From Lachnospiraceae bacterium (GTDB lineage: Bacteria; Bacillota; Clostridia; Lachnospirales; Lachnospiraceae), in NCBI GenBank assembly GCA_017438305.1, contig JAFRVX010000087.1:1-35701 (forward strand): a DNA stretch of 35,701 nucleotides, written 5' to 3'. A program made the translations under genes and the position numbers. Positions 15,829 through 25,636 of the stretch are shown here, piece after piece. Numbering within the stretch: position 1 is the stretch's first letter; each line of letters opens with the position of its first letter. The notes below the pieces were generated by a model that had not been told where the DNA came from, made no database searches, and was given only the letters and a program-made list of their open reading frames with translations.

Positions 15829-17241
15829 ATGAACACGCCCGCAGAAAAACCGGCTGTTAAAGAAAGAGCCGGTCTCAAGCTGATGTTCGGCTATGGCCTG
15901 GGTGAGGTTGCCTGCCAGATGAGCTGGTACATGATCAACAGCTATCTGAACATCTTCTACACGGATGTCGTCGGTCTTACCGGTACCGCCATATCCGCCA
16001 TCGTCCTGATCGCCCGTATCTGGGACGCCATCAATGATCCGATGATGGGCCAGATCGCGGACCGCACCAAGACCCGCTGGGGAAAATTCCGGCCTTATCT
16101 GATGTTTGCGCCGCCGGTCCTGGCCATCTTCAACCTGCTGACCTTTACGGTCTTCCCGGTCCATGGGATCATGAAGATCGTACTGTGCGCGGTCTGTTAC
16201 ATAGGCGCCGGCATGGCCTACACCGCCTGCTCTATCGCCTATCAGGCGCTGCTGAACGTCATTGCCATAGACTCCCGGGTACGGCAGCTTTTAGCTACAG
16301 CCCGAAGTACCGGAGCCTCCATTATCGGTATTATCCTGTCCATGGTCGCCATGCCGATCATTCTTCATTTCAGTTCAGCTGTAGGTCCTGACGGCGCTCC
16401 GGCTGCAGACGGTCACGGTTACTTCATGGCTACCCTGATCTTTTCGATCGCGCTGATCCCCATTTTCTGGGCCTGTGCCGCTCTCTGTAAGGAAACTTAT
16501 ACGGATAAACTTCATGCCGGCCCGACGGAAAAGACCGGCTTTGTCAAAAACCTCAGGGACCTGGTAAAGAATGACCAGCTTCTCATCGTCGTCATCGCGA
16601 CCATCGTCGGTACGATCTGCGTCACCGGCCGTTACGGCATCCTGGTTTATCACGTTATCTATGTTGTCGGCGGTCCGCAGTATATCACGCCGATGTTCAC
16701 CGCTATGACGGTAGGTCAGCTGGTGGGAACCCTGACCGTACCGTGGGGCACGAAGGTCTTCGGCAAGAAGAAATACATGATCATCATGAATATCGTGATG
16801 GCTGCCGGCTTCACGGCCCTGTTCCTTTATCCGACCAGCAATCCGGTCTATCTGATCGGCGTATCCTTTATCGGGGCTCTGGGCTTCGGTGCTCCGGCCA
16901 TCTGCTACGGCATGGTGGGCGATTCCCTGGAATACGGCGACTGGAAACTGGGCAGACGTCAGGAAGGTCTGGCTGCGTCCATGCTTTCCTTCGGCGTTAA
17001 GCTGGCCACAGCCATCTGCGCACCGGTGGTCATGCTGCTCTTCGCGGTAGGTTATGTGCCGAACGCGGAACAGACCGAATCCACAAAGCTTGGCATCAAC
17101 TTCATGGTCAATATGCTGCCGGCGATCCTGGCCCTGGTTTCCTGCATCCCGCTGATCTGGTACAAGCTGACCGATAAACGGGTCACGGAGATCAGAGAAG
17201 ATCTGGAAGCAGGCAGACATGCCTGGGATAAGAAAGACTGA
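15829..17241 (+). CDS. GPH-family (MelB-like) sugar:cation symporter
   Basis: 470 residues from ATG 15829, with AGGAGG 8 nt upstream; the GTG 6 nt earlier has no room for a site. About 12 membrane spans. The N-terminal half carries family hallmarks: GEVACQMSWYMINSYLNIFY, WDAINDPMMGQIADRTKTRW directly followed by GKFRPYL, and in the C-terminal half DSLEYGDWKLGRRQEGL. These match the glycoside-pentoside-hexuronide:cation symporters (MelB, UidB, XynP), which import sugars or glycosides with Na+ or H+. No glycosidase gene is adjacent, so the substrate is open. It has its own promoter and terminator, so it is probably monocistronic. Confidence 0.93.
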   Translation: MNTPAEKPAVKERAGLKLMFGYGLGEVACQMSWYMINSYLNIFYTDVVGLTGTAISAIVLIARIWDAINDPMMGQIADRTKTRWGKFRPYLMFAPPVLAIFNLLTFTVFPVHGIMKIVLCAVCYIGAGMAYTACSIAYQALLNVIAIDSRVRQLLATARSTGASIIGIILSMVAMPIILHFSSAVGPDGAPAADGHGYFMATLIFSIALIPIFWACAALCKETYTDKLHAGPTEKTGFVKNLRDLVKNDQLLIVVIATIVGTICVTGRYGILVYHVIYVVGGPQYITPMFTAMTVGQLVGTLTVPWGTKVFGKKKYMIIMNIVMAAGFTALFLYPTSNPVYLIGVSFIGALGFGAPAICYGMVGDSLEYGDWKLGRRQEGLAASMLSFGVKLATAICAPVVMLLFAVGYVPNAEQTESTKLGINFMVNMLPAILALVSCIPLIWYKLTDKRVTEIREDLEAGRHAWDKKD

Positions 17242-17320
17242 TCCGGATCAGCAAAGTGCTTTCATGCGGCCAAACAGTGAGGCTTAAGGGAAAAGCTGAA
17301 AATAAAACTGAATATAAAAG

Positions 17321-17360
17321 AAGGCCACCACAAACCTGTCGATTTGTGATGGCCTTTTTT
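17321..17360 (+). terminator. Bidirectional terminator between the symporter and the peptide ABC operon
   Basis: The arms AAGGCCACCACAAA and TTTGTGATGGCCTT (one mismatch) form a long stem followed by T on the + strand. On the minus strand the same stem is followed by CTTTTAT, so it can also end the convergent oligopeptide operon. Confidence 0.85.
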
Positions 17361-17446
17361 ATGACCCGGAGCGGCTTTATACCGCTTCCGGTGATGGATG
17401 TTTTGATCTGATCCGTGAAAGATCCGGCCGCTGATCAGTCTGAAGA

Positions 17447-18301
17447 TCAGCCTGCCGAATTGAGATCGACGGTGGACAGATCCCATTCTTCATGGATCTT
17501 CGGAACGTCGCTGATCAGTCTCTTGGTGTAATCAGCCTGGGGATTGAGGATGACCTCGTCCGCCTTGCCGAATTCTACGAATTTGCCGTGCTCCATGATA
17601 TAGACGGTATCTGAAATGTAATAGGCCAGACCGATATCATGAGTAATGAAGATGATGGTCATGCCGGTTTCGTCACGCAGATTCAGGAGCATGTCCAGAA
17701 TGGTGGAACGTGAGCAGGCGTCTACCATGGAGGTCGGTTCGTCAGCTAACAGGATCTTCGGCCGAAGCAGGAAGATGCGGGCGATCATAAGACGCTGCAT
17801 CTGGCCGCCGGAAAGTTCGAAGGGATACTTATTCGTCAGCTCAGCGAACTTCAGGTTAACGAAAGAGCAGGCTTCCGTCATCATTTCCACTTTCTTTTCA
17901 TAAGGAAGATGTCTCCCGCCTCTCATGTGAATACAGTCCAGAAGTACTGAATCGATCTTATGGAAGGTGTTATAGGAGGAGAAGGGATCCTGGAAGATAG
18001 CCTGAATGCCTTTCCAGTATTCATTCCTCTTCTTATGGGTGGAGATATCCCGGGGTTTGCCCTGGAACAGGATCTCTCCTTCGGAAACATTCAGGAGGCC
18101 CAACAGCATCTTGGACAATGTCGTCTTTCCTGATCCGGATTCTCCCACGATTGAAACAAATTCTCCCTCGTGAAAATCGAAATCAACATGGTCCACAGCT
18201 ACATTAGCCTTTTCACCCATGCCGAAAACACGGGTTACATTCCGGCCTGAGAGGCACAGCGGGCCATTTGTATAATCTTTTCTTTCAATCGTTTCACTCA
18301 T
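17447..18301 (-). CDS. Oligopeptide ABC transporter ATP-binding protein (OppF-type)
   Basis: 284 residues. Walker A is GESGSGKTT, the Q-loop is in AIFQDPFSS, the ABC signature is LSGGQMQRL, Walker B is ILLADEPTS and the switch His is in FITHDIG. It powers import through the two permeases encoded upstream. The C-terminus lacks the Cys-rich oligopeptide/dipeptide extension (PF08352) found in the partner ATPase, as often in OppF-type subunits of such pairs. The ATG at 18301 overlaps the OppD-type gene by 8 nt and has AGGAG upstream. It is the last gene of the operon; a small hairpin (17430-17451) overlaps its stop codon. Confidence 0.93.
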   Translation of the reverse strand: MSETIERKDYTNGPLCLSGRNVTRVFGMGEKANVAVDHVDFDFHEGEFVSIVGESGSGKTTLSKMLLGLLNVSEGEILFQGKPRDISTHKKRNEYWKGIQAIFQDPFSSYNTFHKIDSVLLDCIHMRGGRHLPYEKKVEMMTEACSFVNLKFAELTNKYPFELSGGQMQRLMIARIFLLRPKILLADEPTSMVDACSRSTILDMLLNLRDETGMTIIFITHDIGLAYYISDTVYIMEHGKFVEFGKADEVILNPQADYTKRLISDVPKIHEEWDLSTVDLNSAG

Positions 18302-19307
18302 GGCTGAACTCCTCTCTGATCTCTTCTTCCGACATCAGACAGCGATACATTCTGGAATTATTCTCTCCAAACATCCTTTCTGCCGGTGCCGTGTAGAAAC
18401 ATTCCGGTTTCGCATATCTGCATCTTTCGGCAAAGCGGCAGCCTGCCGGAGGTTTCTTTAAGTTAGGCGGCGTGCCGGGGATGGCCGTCAGCTTCTGGCC
18501 TCTGGTGCCTTCTTCGGGAACCAGGATGGAGCCCATCAGACCATGGCTGTAAGGATGGATCGGATCAAAGACCATTTCCTTCGCTGAACCGTATTCCACC
18601 AGCTGACCGGCGTACATGACCGCTATATCATCCGTAACGTTATACAGAAGCGGCAGTTCGTGGGTGATGAACATCATGGACTTGATGTAGCCTTTTTCCA
18701 TGAGTTCCCTCATCATTTTAATGACCATCTTCTGAGAAGTAACGTCCAGAGCCGATGAAGGTTCGTCCGCGATCAGTACCTTGGGTGAAAGGATCGTGGA
18801 GACTGCGATGACGGTACGCTGCTTCATACCGCCGGAAAGTTCTACTGCATGCCGGTCCAGGACTTCTTTTCCCAGGCCAAGCTCAGCGAAACGCTGCTCA
18901 GCTCTCTCCCTGATCTCCGCCTTCGTGGCCTTGGGGTCATGAGCCCTGATCACGTCTTCGATAAAACGAATGATCTTCATGGTCGGATTCAGGGCATTCA
19001 TTGCTGCCTGCGGAATGTAAGCGATTTCCGTACCTAATACGGAGGTTCTTACCTTATCCGGATCTAAACCGGAAATATTCTGCCCGTCGATAAAGATATC
19101 CCCGCTCATATAATGCAGCGGCGCGAAATAATAACCCATGACAGATAAAGCCAGAGTAGACTTGCCGCAGCCTGATTCACCGGCGATACCTAAGGACTTT
19201 CCCTCTTCAATCTTGAAACTGACATCGTCCACAGAGTAAACGTCTTCACCAAAACGGGTAACATACTTGGTTTTGAGGTTTCTGACCTCAAGCATTGCTT
19301 TTCCCAT
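18294..19307 (-). CDS. Oligopeptide ABC transporter ATP-binding protein (OppD-type)
   Basis: 337 residues from the ATG at 19307, preferred over the upstream GTG (19325) because AAGGAGG lies 5 nt before it. Walker [11 protein letters not shown]-loop IPQAAMNAL, signature LSGGMKQR, Walker [12 protein letters not shown], switch FITHELP. The C-terminal extension has the family's Cys motif, [14 protein letters not shown] and later YRC, which may hold an Fe-S cluster as reported for some peptide-transporter ATPases. It pairs with the OppF-type subunit encoded next. Confidence 0.93.
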   Translation of the reverse strand: MGKAMLEVRNLKTKYVTRFGEDVYSVDDVSFKIEEGKSLGIAGESGCGKSTLALSVMGYYFAPLHYMSGDIFIDGQNISGLDPDKVRTSVLGTEIAYIPQAAMNALNPTMKIIRFIEDVIRAHDPKATKAEIRERAEQRFAELGLGKEVLDRHAVELSGGMKQRTVIAVSTILSPKVLIADEPSSALDVTSQKMVIKMMRELMEKGYIKSMMFITHELPLLYNVTDDIAVMYAGQLVEYGSAKEMVFDPIHPYSHGLMGSILVPEEGTRGQKLTAIPGTPPNLKKPPAGCRFAERCRYAKPECFYTAPAERMFGENNSRMYRCLMSEEEIREEFSHE

Positions 19308-19317
19308 ACATCCCTCC

Positions 19318-20550
19318 TTAGTCACGCAGTGCCGGGTTAAACACCTGGTCCATACCGGTATTCATCTGGTTCAGTGAGAACGTGATGGCGGCAATGATAA
19401 AGATGACCGGGAAGTATGCCCACCATGAACCGTTAGTATGAGCGGAGTAGTTCATGGCCCAGTTCATCATCAGGCCCAGAGTAGGCGTAGTTGTAGTCTT
19501 CGGTCCTAAACCTAACAGAGACAGCTGGGCTTCGGCCAGGATTCCGGAAGACACCTGAAGGATGAATGCCATCACAACATAGGATGCGATATAAGGCAGG
19601 ATGTCCGTCAGGATGATCCGGGCCAGGCTGTGGCCGGAAATCTTGGACAGGTTCACGTGATCACGGTTACGGAGCGAAATGACCTGCGAACGAACGGAAC
19701 GTGCCGTCCATGTCCATGAGGTCAGACCGATTACGACAGCGATGATCATCGGACCGCGGGCTTCCTGGCCTAAAGAATAGGAAATGAGGATCAGGAGCAC
19801 GAAACCGGGGATGACGGTAAACATGGTAGTAATGAACATGATGATCTCATCTACCCATCCGCCTAAATAGCCGGAAAGAAGGCCGAAGAACAGTCCAAGG
19901 ATCGTAGCAACGATACCTGCCAGAAGGCCGATCTTTAAGGAAGTTCCGGCAGCGGCCAGAAGTTCTTTCAGCATGTCGCGGCCAAAGTTTTCCGTACCCA
20001 GAGGCAGGACCTTTACGTTAGCAACAGCACCGGTCCTGACATAGTCAGTCTTGTTTATTGTAGACTTCGCCTCTTCACTGCCTTCATCATACACCAGCAT
20101 ATTGTCGGCGCTCTTTAAGGCTTCCAGTCTTTTCTGAATACGCTGGAAATTCTTTTTTTCCGCAGACTTCATCTTTGTCTGCATTAAAGTATCATAATTC
20201 TTTTCCCAGATATCGATAAGGACTATGGGATCTTCCAGATCGCCTTCATAGGTGATCCCGGATTTCGCGATAAGCTCTTTCATGGAAGTCTTATCAGATT
20301 CATCGATCGCCGCCGCCATACGCTTTTCATCAGCGTCGGAGAGTTTTAATACCTCTGTCTTTGTCGTAACGGCGTCATAAAGCGAGAAATATACACCTGG
20401 TTTTGCAAAGGTACCGACACCAATACGCTCCAAGGGATCACCCGGAACGATAAAGGGATAAATAATGATCAGGACTAAAACCACCAGGAATGTGATCAGT
20501 CCTGACATGAATTTAGGAGAATGCAATAATTGCTTTAATGTACTTTTCAT
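19318..20550 (-). CDS. Oligopeptide ABC transporter permease (OppC-type) with an enlarged outer loop
   Basis: 410 residues, about 100 longer than usual OppC/DppC. It has TM1 at about 15-35, then an extra charged, helical segment (about 60-170, for example [20 protein letters not shown] and [17 protein letters not shown]), then the standard region [20 protein letters not shown] and five further spans. The EAA-type loop facing the ATPase is around [19 protein letters not shown]. The insert is placed on the extracellular side and could help dock the binding protein or select substrate. AAAGGAGGAG precedes the ATG. It is transcribed with the OppB-type gene 14 nt upstream. Confidence 0.92.
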   Translation of the reverse strand: MKSTLKQLLHSPKFMSGLITFLVVLVLIIIYPFIVPGDPLERIGVGTFAKPGVYFSLYDAVTTKTEVLKLSDADEKRMAAAIDESDKTSMKELIAKSGITYEGDLEDPIVLIDIWEKNYDTLMQTKMKSAEKKNFQRIQKRLEALKSADNMLVYDEGSEEAKSTINKTDYVRTGAVANVKVLPLGTENFGRDMLKELLAAAGTSLKIGLLAGIVATILGLFFGLLSGYLGGWVDEIIMFITTMFTVIPGFVLLILISYSLGQEARGPMIIAVVIGLTSWTWTARSVRSQVISLRNRDHVNLSKISGHSLARIILTDILPYIASYVVMAFILQVSSGILAEAQLSLLGLGPKTTTTPTLGLMMNWAMNYSAHTNGSWWAYFPVIFIIAAITFSLNQMNTGMDQVFNPALRD

Positions 20551-20564
20551 CCTTGACTCCTCCT

Positions 20565-21575
20565 TTATGCATCGAACTGCGCAGCTTTGACACGCGGATC
20601 AATGAAGCCATAGATGACGTCCAAAAGCAGTGTTACGATCAGCACCATCAAGGTGATCATCAGCGTACAGGCAGAGATCAGCGGATAGTCAGCTGAAGTA
20701 ACAGCGCCGAACATAGTACTGCCGAGTCCGGGGTAAGAGAATACTCTCTCCGCTACCAGGGCGCCGCCGATAGAGGTGCCTAAAGACATGGCCAGGCCTG
20801 TGACCTGGGGAAGCATGGCGTTACGGAACACATATCCGACGATCTTCTTGTCTTTTATGCCTAAGAAGCGGGAATATTTAACATAGTCCGCGTTTAATTC
20901 ATAGATAGACATGGATCTCATACCGATTGCCTGGCCGCCGATAGAGATGAGAACGATGGACCAGAATGGCAGCTGATAATGCTGGATGACTGATGCTACA
21001 AATTTCCAGCTGAAATTCGGGATCATTTCATAGCTGTAAGCACCGGCCACCGGAGCGATCTTCAGTTTAATGGCAAATATAAACAGCAGAATAATGGCTG
21101 ATCCGAATGCAGGAATGTTGCTGATGAACATAGAGACCGGCATGACAACCTTGTCCCAGCCTTTTCTGATATAGGCCGCCACGGCACCTAAGACATTGCC
21201 CAGGATCCAGCCTACGATAATAGCCGGTATCTGCAGGGCCAGGGTCCAGCCGATGGATGTTTTGATTATATCGGAAACTTTTCTGGGATACTGGCTGAAT
21301 GATGTGCCCAGATTTCCCTGAAACAGGTTCTTGATATAGATAAAAAACTGAGTGATCAGGGGTTTGTTAGTCCCGAATTCTTCAGCGAAGTGATTGTACA
21401 TTTCCTGAGAGGCGGTCGGATCCGTGGAAGAACCTATCACCTTGTTGACGATAGATGCTACGGGATCTGACGGCATCAGACGGGGAAGCAGGAAGTTCAG
21501 CACCACAGCGAAGAACAGGGTGACCAGGAACCAGATGAGCTTCTTCCCAAAATACTTTCTATAGCCTTTTGACAT
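20565..21575 (-). CDS. Oligopeptide ABC transporter permease (OppB-type)
   Basis: 336 residues. It begins with [20 protein letters not shown], as in OppB/DppB, followed by the outer loop with the [10 protein letters not shown] and [20 protein letters not shown] elements, and then the permease core with an EAA-type loop near [20 protein letters not shown]. It ends FIDPRVKAA, the usual DPR signature. Together with the OppC-type protein it forms the membrane channel. It follows the binding-protein gene after a 75-nt gap that holds a terminator-like hairpin. Confidence 0.93.
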   Translation of the reverse strand: MSKGYRKYFGKKLIWFLVTLFFAVVLNFLLPRLMPSDPVASIVNKVIGSSTDPTASQEMYNHFAEEFGTNKPLITQFFIYIKNLFQGNLGTSFSQYPRKVSDIIKTSIGWTLALQIPAIIVGWILGNVLGAVAAYIRKGWDKVVMPVSMFISNIPAFGSAIILLFIFAIKLKIAPVAGAYSYEMIPNFSWKFVASVIQHYQLPFWSIVLISIGGQAIGMRSMSIYELNADYVKYSRFLGIKDKKIVGYVFRNAMLPQVTGLAMSLGTSIGGALVAERVFSYPGLGSTMFGAVTSADYPLISACTLMITLMVLIVTLLLDVIYGFIDPRVKAAQFDA

Positions 21576-21596
21576 CTGACTTCTCCTTCACATTGG

Positions 21597-21631
21597 AAAA
21601 AAGAGCGGCCGTGCCCTTCAGGAACACGGCC
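21597..21631 (-). terminator. Partial terminator/attenuator between binding-protein and permease genes
   Basis: On the minus strand GGCCGTG (21631-21625) pairs with CACGGCC (21613-21607) around an 11-nt loop, followed shortly by six T. It lies between the solute-binding protein stop and the OppB-type start. Such a site would make the binding protein more abundant than the membrane parts. Confidence 0.75.
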
Positions 21632-21650
21632 ACCCTTAAGTGAATATTAA

Positions 21651-23561
21651 TTATTCGGCAAGTTCAAGTTCGAACAGTGCACGGATACCGTAACCGGACA
21701 CACAGTTTGCAGGAGGAATATTTCTTCCGTCATCTGCAGAAGGATAGTTAGTCCAGATGGTTTCGTTAACTGCATCGAAGAAAGCAGGACGATACATCAG
21801 CGAGAAGCTGGGTACATCGGTCAGGTAGATCTTGGTCAGTTCGGTGTAAGCATCTTTGATCTCTTTTTCATCGGTCATAGTGGGGATCTTCTTCAGAAGA
21901 GCATCCGCTTCATCATTGACGTACTGACCCCAGTTACCGGAACCATTGTTCTTAACGCCGACATAGTCTTTGCTCATGAAGCCCATAACACGTGCCCAGG
22001 GTGAAGACGGGGCAGCAGTTGCAGGAGACCACATGAAGATTTCATAATCTTTCTGGTCAGGATCCTGGATGACAGGAATGTACATATCAGCATTGGGATA
22101 AAGAGTGGTGATCTCAACGCCGATCTCCTTACCGGCGGAAGCTACGATTTCCATAGCCGCCTGCCAGTCAGACCAGCCGTTCGGGCAGACTGCCTTCAGG
22201 GAGATCTTCTCGCCCTTGTATTCACGCCAGCCATCATTATCGGAGTCAACGATACCTGCTTCATCAAGGAGCTTCTTGGCGCCCTCGACGTCGTTTCCTG
22301 CCCACTGCAGATCCTTGACAGCGTCATGATCATACAGGGCCTGCTCACCGGCGGTGGGGTTCATCAGAGAACGGGGAACAGCTTCGAAGGACGGAGACTG
22401 ATTCGTCATGGCGTTCTTGATGATGGCGGGATAGTCTACAGCAATAGCAATAGCTTTACGAAGAGCAACATTCTCGGCGATGACCGGGATGTTCATGTTG
22501 AACCAGCCGGTAGGCATGCCTAAGCATACACCGTAAGGCTCGTCATTGTAATAGGTGGAGATGGGAAGCTTCTCATCAAGCCACATCTTCTGGACGTTGC
22601 CGATGAACTGCTGGTTAACGTCGATCTGGCCGGCCTTGAAAGCAACTTCGGTGGCGGCGTTGTCAGCATAAAGAGCATGTGCAAGGTACTTCGGAACCGG
22701 AAGTGTTCCCCACATGGACTTATCCTGTCCCCAGTAGTTGTCATCGCGGACTAACACGACCTTCTGATCATTGTCATACAGTCTGGTGTAGGGACCGGAC
22801 CAGACAACATCTTCTGCCTTATCCTGAAGGATAGCGGAAGCATCATTATTGTTGCGCTCGCAGACCTTATCCATCCAGGCAGCCTGGCATACATAAACAC
22901 CTACCAGATAGTCTTTAACAAGCAGGGGGTTCTTCGGAACGCCTTCATCGTTAAGAGCCAGGTGGAAGACAGCTGTCTTTTCATCAACGGCTTCGATCTT
23001 GTCGATATAAGCGCCGTAAGTGGTAGCAGTAGCGTTGCCGATGGCCTTGGAAACTTCCAGAGTCTTCGCAACGTCTGTAGCGGTCACGGGTGTTCCGTCT
23101 GACCATTTGGCAGCTTCTTTGATCTTAACGGTCATGGTGGACATGTCATCGCTCCACTGAGGATCACCGTCAGCCAGAAGGGGCTGCAGAGAACCATCCA
23201 TGAAGTTGTACATGTACAGGGTTTCGAACATCATCGTACGGGAACCGCTGGCCACTGCGCTGATCGCGAAGTTGTTCTGGGTAACGCCGATGGGGTTCCA
23301 GGTAGCAACGACACCCCACTGCAGGCCGCCGAAATACACGGTCTCGTTTCTGGGAAGCTCAGTGAGGTCGCCTTCTTTTTCAGTGGAGCTTTCGCCTTCC
23401 TTTGTTTCGGGAGCTGCGGTAGTGCCTTCAGAGGCATCCGGAGCCTTGGTGGATTCCTGAGATTCAGGAGCCTTGGTAGTGGTGTCTCCGCCGCCGCCGC
23501 AGGCCAGAAGGGCCGAAGCGCAGAGGAGTGCTGCCAGAAAGACAGCCAGTAATTTCTTCAT
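21651..23561 (-). CDS. Family 5 solute-binding lipoprotein of the oligopeptide ABC transporter
   Basis: 636 residues. The lipoprotein signal is MKKLLAVFLAALLCASALLA followed by Cys21. Next is a flexible Thr/Glu/Ser/Lys-rich linker to about residue 68, then the SBP_bac_5 domain (PF00496): ADGDPQWSDDMSTMTVKIKE, AAKWSDGTPVTATDVAKTLE, DVVWSGPYTRL, NMNIPVIAENVALRKAIAIA. It should capture peptides or similar solutes outside the cell. AAGGAGG is 7 nt before the ATG, and a strong promoter lies 63 nt further upstream. It is first in the operon, before the permeases and ATPases. Confidence 0.94.
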   Translation of the reverse strand: MKKLLAVFLAALLCASALLACGGGGDTTTKAPESQESTKAPDASEGTTAAPETKEGESSTEKEGDLTELPRNETVYFGGLQWGVVATWNPIGVTQNNFAISAVASGSRTMMFETLYMYNFMDGSLQPLLADGDPQWSDDMSTMTVKIKEAAKWSDGTPVTATDVAKTLEVSKAIGNATATTYGAYIDKIEAVDEKTAVFHLALNDEGVPKNPLLVKDYLVGVYVCQAAWMDKVCERNNNDASAILQDKAEDVVWSGPYTRLYDNDQKVVLVRDDNYWGQDKSMWGTLPVPKYLAHALYADNAATEVAFKAGQIDVNQQFIGNVQKMWLDEKLPISTYYNDEPYGVCLGMPTGWFNMNIPVIAENVALRKAIAIAVDYPAIIKNAMTNQSPSFEAVPRSLMNPTAGEQALYDHDAVKDLQWAGNDVEGAKKLLDEAGIVDSDNDGWREYKGEKISLKAVCPNGWSDWQAAMEIVASAGKEIGVEITTLYPNADMYIPVIQDPDQKDYEIFMWSPATAAPSSPWARVMGFMSKDYVGVKNNGSGNWGQYVNDEADALLKKIPTMTDEKEIKDAYTELTKIYLTDVPSFSLMYRPAFFDAVNETIWTNYPSADDGRNIPPANCVSGYGIRALFELELAE

Positions 23562-23630
23562 GTTTTTTCCTCCTTATAAATATTGACAGGACATTATCAC
23601 GTAACGGCCTGTTAAAACATGATACTTCGT

Positions 23631-23658
23631 ATTATAGCAACTTCGCCACAAAATTCAA
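23631..23658 (-). promoter_or_regulatory. Promoter of the oligopeptide transporter operon
   Basis: On the minus strand TTGAAT (23658-23653), a 16-nt spacer and TATAAT (23636-23631), with a TG one base upstream of the -10 box (extended -10). Confidence 0.8.
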
Positions 23659-23738
23659 GATATTTTTACTTTATGTTTGGCAAAATTTGCAGAATTGTCT
23701 GATCAGCGGTGCGTTACGGCGCGGAAATTGTTTTCCGA

Positions 23739-23767
23739 TTGCCAAACCGGTCTGTCAGGAGTACAAT
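23739..23767 (+). promoter_or_regulatory. Promoter of the zinc-ribbon membrane protein operon
   Basis: TTGCCA (23739-23744), a 17-nt spacer and TACAAT (23762-23767). Transcription would start about 30 nt before the ATG at 23805. It is divergent from the oligopeptide operon promoter, about 100 nt away. Confidence 0.7.
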
Positions 23768-23804
23768 AACCGGGAATACACATAATTAATCAGGAAAGGA
23801 TCCT

Positions 23805-24536
23805 ATGAGCAAAGTCAGATGCAAAAGCTGCGGGGCGGTATTCGACGCCGGACTGAGTTACTGTCCCTATTGCGGCGTCATGAATAAAAGAGGCGCCTAC
23901 GCGGAATTCAGGGGAAAGATCTCCTCCCTTACGGACGCCATGTTCGGGCTGAAGGAAGACGTGCAGCAGTCCGTCAGCCGGATGATCCTGTCGTCGCTGC
24001 TCCGTTCCCTGCTCTTCATCGCCGTCATCGTCGGGGCGGCTTATGCCTTTTCCCGCACGGCTCAGGTCAATTATTACAACGACCCGGAATATGACCAGAA
24101 GGCCTATGAAGAGATCGTCTGGATGGACGAAAACCTGGACCGGCTCAACGATGCCTATGAAAGTGGGGATTACAAGGCCGTGGAAAAGCAGTATTACGAA
24201 AATACCCGCGCCGTTCAGAAATGGTCCCGCTATTCTGCCTACAAGTTAAAATACGCGTACGAAAAGATCGAAGCGGAGAGCCGTTTTGACCTTTGGCGGT
24301 TCCGGGACATGCTGTATTTCATTTTCTATCCGGAGTACTACACCGGATACAACGGGATGAAGCGGGTGGATGAAACGGAATACAATGAACTGAGGCAGAC
24401 CCTGGTCTCGGAGCTCCAAGATCTGGGCTACACCTATACCGAGCTCGAAGAGATCTACGCCGGATGTTCGGACGACTACGGCTATATGGACGCTGATCTT
24501 CTGAAAAAACATGTGAAGGAGGACGGGAATGGTTAA
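23805..24536 (+). CDS. Zinc-ribbon membrane protein, first of three
   Basis: 243 residues. The N-terminal zinc ribbon has Cys6-x2-Cys9 and Cys20-x2-Cys23 (CKSCGAVFD, YCPYCG). A single membrane span covers about 62-82. The outer domain of about 160 residues is charged and Tyr-rich (NYYNDPEYDQKAYEEIVWMD, AVEKQYYENTRAVQKW, FYPEYYTGYNGMKRVD) and probably helical. GGAAAGGA precedes the ATG. It overlaps the next gene by 8 nt. Such one-span zinc-ribbon proteins are common in Clostridia, but I know no function for this one. The topology, ribbon inside and helical domain outside, is inferred. Confidence 0.8.
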   Translation: MSKVRCKSCGAVFDAGLSYCPYCGVMNKRGAYAEFRGKISSLTDAMFGLKEDVQQSVSRMILSSLLRSLLFIAVIVGAAYAFSRTAQVNYYNDPEYDQKAYEEIVWMDENLDRLNDAYESGDYKAVEKQYYENTRAVQKWSRYSAYKLKYAYEKIEAESRFDLWRFRDMLYFIFYPEYYTGYNGMKRVDETEYNELRQTLVSELQDLGYTYTELEEIYAGCSDDYGYMDADLLKKHVKEDGNG

Positions 24537-25248
24537 CTGCAGAAAATGCGGGGCGCCGCTCTCCCTGGACCAGGCTTACTGTCCTTACTGCGGCGAGCCC
24601 AATCCGGAAGCGCAGGAACATCTGAAGAAGCTTCAGGAGATGAACGAACAGTTCGAAAACGCCAGCCGGGAAGTCGCCGCGGAGGTAAAGAAAAGCCGTA
24701 AGGGCTACGGCATCCTGGTGATCCTGGTGATGCTGCTCCTTGCGAACCTGGTGATCTTCGTGATGCACGCAAAGAGCTACGATATCGCGGAACGCATCAT
24801 CGCCTCGAAAATGACGGAGAGCGAGATAAAAGCCCGGCTGGATAAATACCTGGAAGCGGGCGAATATATGGAAATGGCTCTCTTTATGAACAAGTTTTCC
24901 CTTTCCTACCGGGATTACGAAGACTACAGCCGGATAGCCTGGCTCGCCGATCTGCAGAACCGCATGACGGATTCCGTGACCCGGTATCTTTTCAGCACTG
25001 ATCCCTACGAGGATCCCCTGGTGAGCACCTGCCGGGCCATAGGGGACTACGAGGAGGAATACGTCCGGCTGAACAAAAGGGACGTCAGCGAGACCGTACG
25101 ACTCCATACGGAAAAAATAAATGGCGAAGTGAACGGCTTCCTCCGGAATTTCCTGGGGCTTACAGAGCAGGACATCGCCAGAATTAAGGATATGAACGAA
25201 TCCGCCCTGCTTATCCTTGTGAATGAGAGGCTTAACAATGAAAAGTAA
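24529..25248 (+). CDS. Zinc-ribbon membrane protein, second of three
   Basis: 239 residues with the same plan as its neighbour: a zinc ribbon with Cys4-x2-Cys7 and Cys18-x2-Cys21 (CRKCGAP, YCPYCGEPNP), a short predicted coiled coil (EAQEHLKKLQEMNEQFENAS), one membrane span at about 60-79, and an outer, mostly helical domain of about 160 residues. The outer domains of the two proteins do not look closely alike by eye, though both carry short helical hairpins (for example LDKYLEAGEYMEMALFMNKF). AAGGAGG lies upstream inside the previous gene. It overlaps the third gene by 11 nt. Function unknown. Confidence 0.8.
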   Translation: MVNCRKCGAPLSLDQAYCPYCGEPNPEAQEHLKKLQEMNEQFENASREVAAEVKKSRKGYGILVILVMLLLANLVIFVMHAKSYDIAERIIASKMTESEIKARLDKYLEAGEYMEMALFMNKFSLSYRDYEDYSRIAWLADLQNRMTDSVTRYLFSTDPYEDPLVSTCRAIGDYEEEYVRLNKRDVSETVRLHTEKINGEVNGFLRNFLGLTEQDIARIKDMNESALLILVNERLNNEK

Positions 25249-25636
25249 ATGGACAGGCCTGGCCCGGATCCTGGCGCTGCTTCTGATGATCATCCTCTTT
25301 ATCAACAGCTTCGAGCTGTTTAAGGATATCCGGCGGCAGGTCATATACGGCTCGAGGAGCACAGGCTTAAGCACCCTGGACGACTGGTTCGACCAGGGCG
25401 AATATCAGAAGATCTGGAACGCTGCCGCCGCCAACACCTGGGCTGACGACGAACTTTCGGCGGACGTGTCCCAGTATGAGGCCTTCGGCCGGTATTACCA
25501 TGCCTGGGTAAAAGCCCGGAGCCTGGAGGACAATGAAGCGTATCTGAAGGCCATGGAGAAGGAAAAAGCGGCCATCTCCTGGAAGAAGATACTGGAAGTG
25601 ATAAAGATCCTGGAAGAAGATCCCGGAGAACAATGA
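25238..25636 (+). CDS. Small membrane protein, third of the zinc-ribbon operon
   Basis: 132 residues from the ATG at 25238, chosen because GAGAGG stands 7 nt upstream; the ATG at 25223 has no site. It has one N-terminal span (about 8-25) and an outer helical domain with LDDWFDQGEYQKIWNAAAAN and HAWVKARSLEDNEAYLKAME. The phrase D-x-G-E-Y-x-K resembles segments in the outer domains of the two preceding proteins (ESGDYKAVEK, EAGEYMEMA), hinting at a shared fold. It has no zinc ribbon. The 11-nt overlap suggests translational coupling, so the three may form a complex. Function unknown. Confidence 0.72.
   Translation: MKSKWTGLARILALLLMIILFINSFELFKDIRRQVIYGSRSTGLSTLDDWFDQGEYQKIWNAAAANTWADDELSADVSQYEAFGRYYHAWVKARSLEDNEAYLKAMEKEKAAISWKKILEVIKILEEDPGEQ

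Noticed and set aside
16375-17220. Minus-strand open frame of 281 codons opposite the GPH symporter
   Set aside because: The plus strand has the full transporter signature; the antisense translation is Asp/His/Arg-rich shadow sequence.
23583-23611. Plus-strand TTGACA at 23583-23588
   Set aside because: No -10 box at 16-19 nt; the better plus-strand promoter is at 23739-23767.
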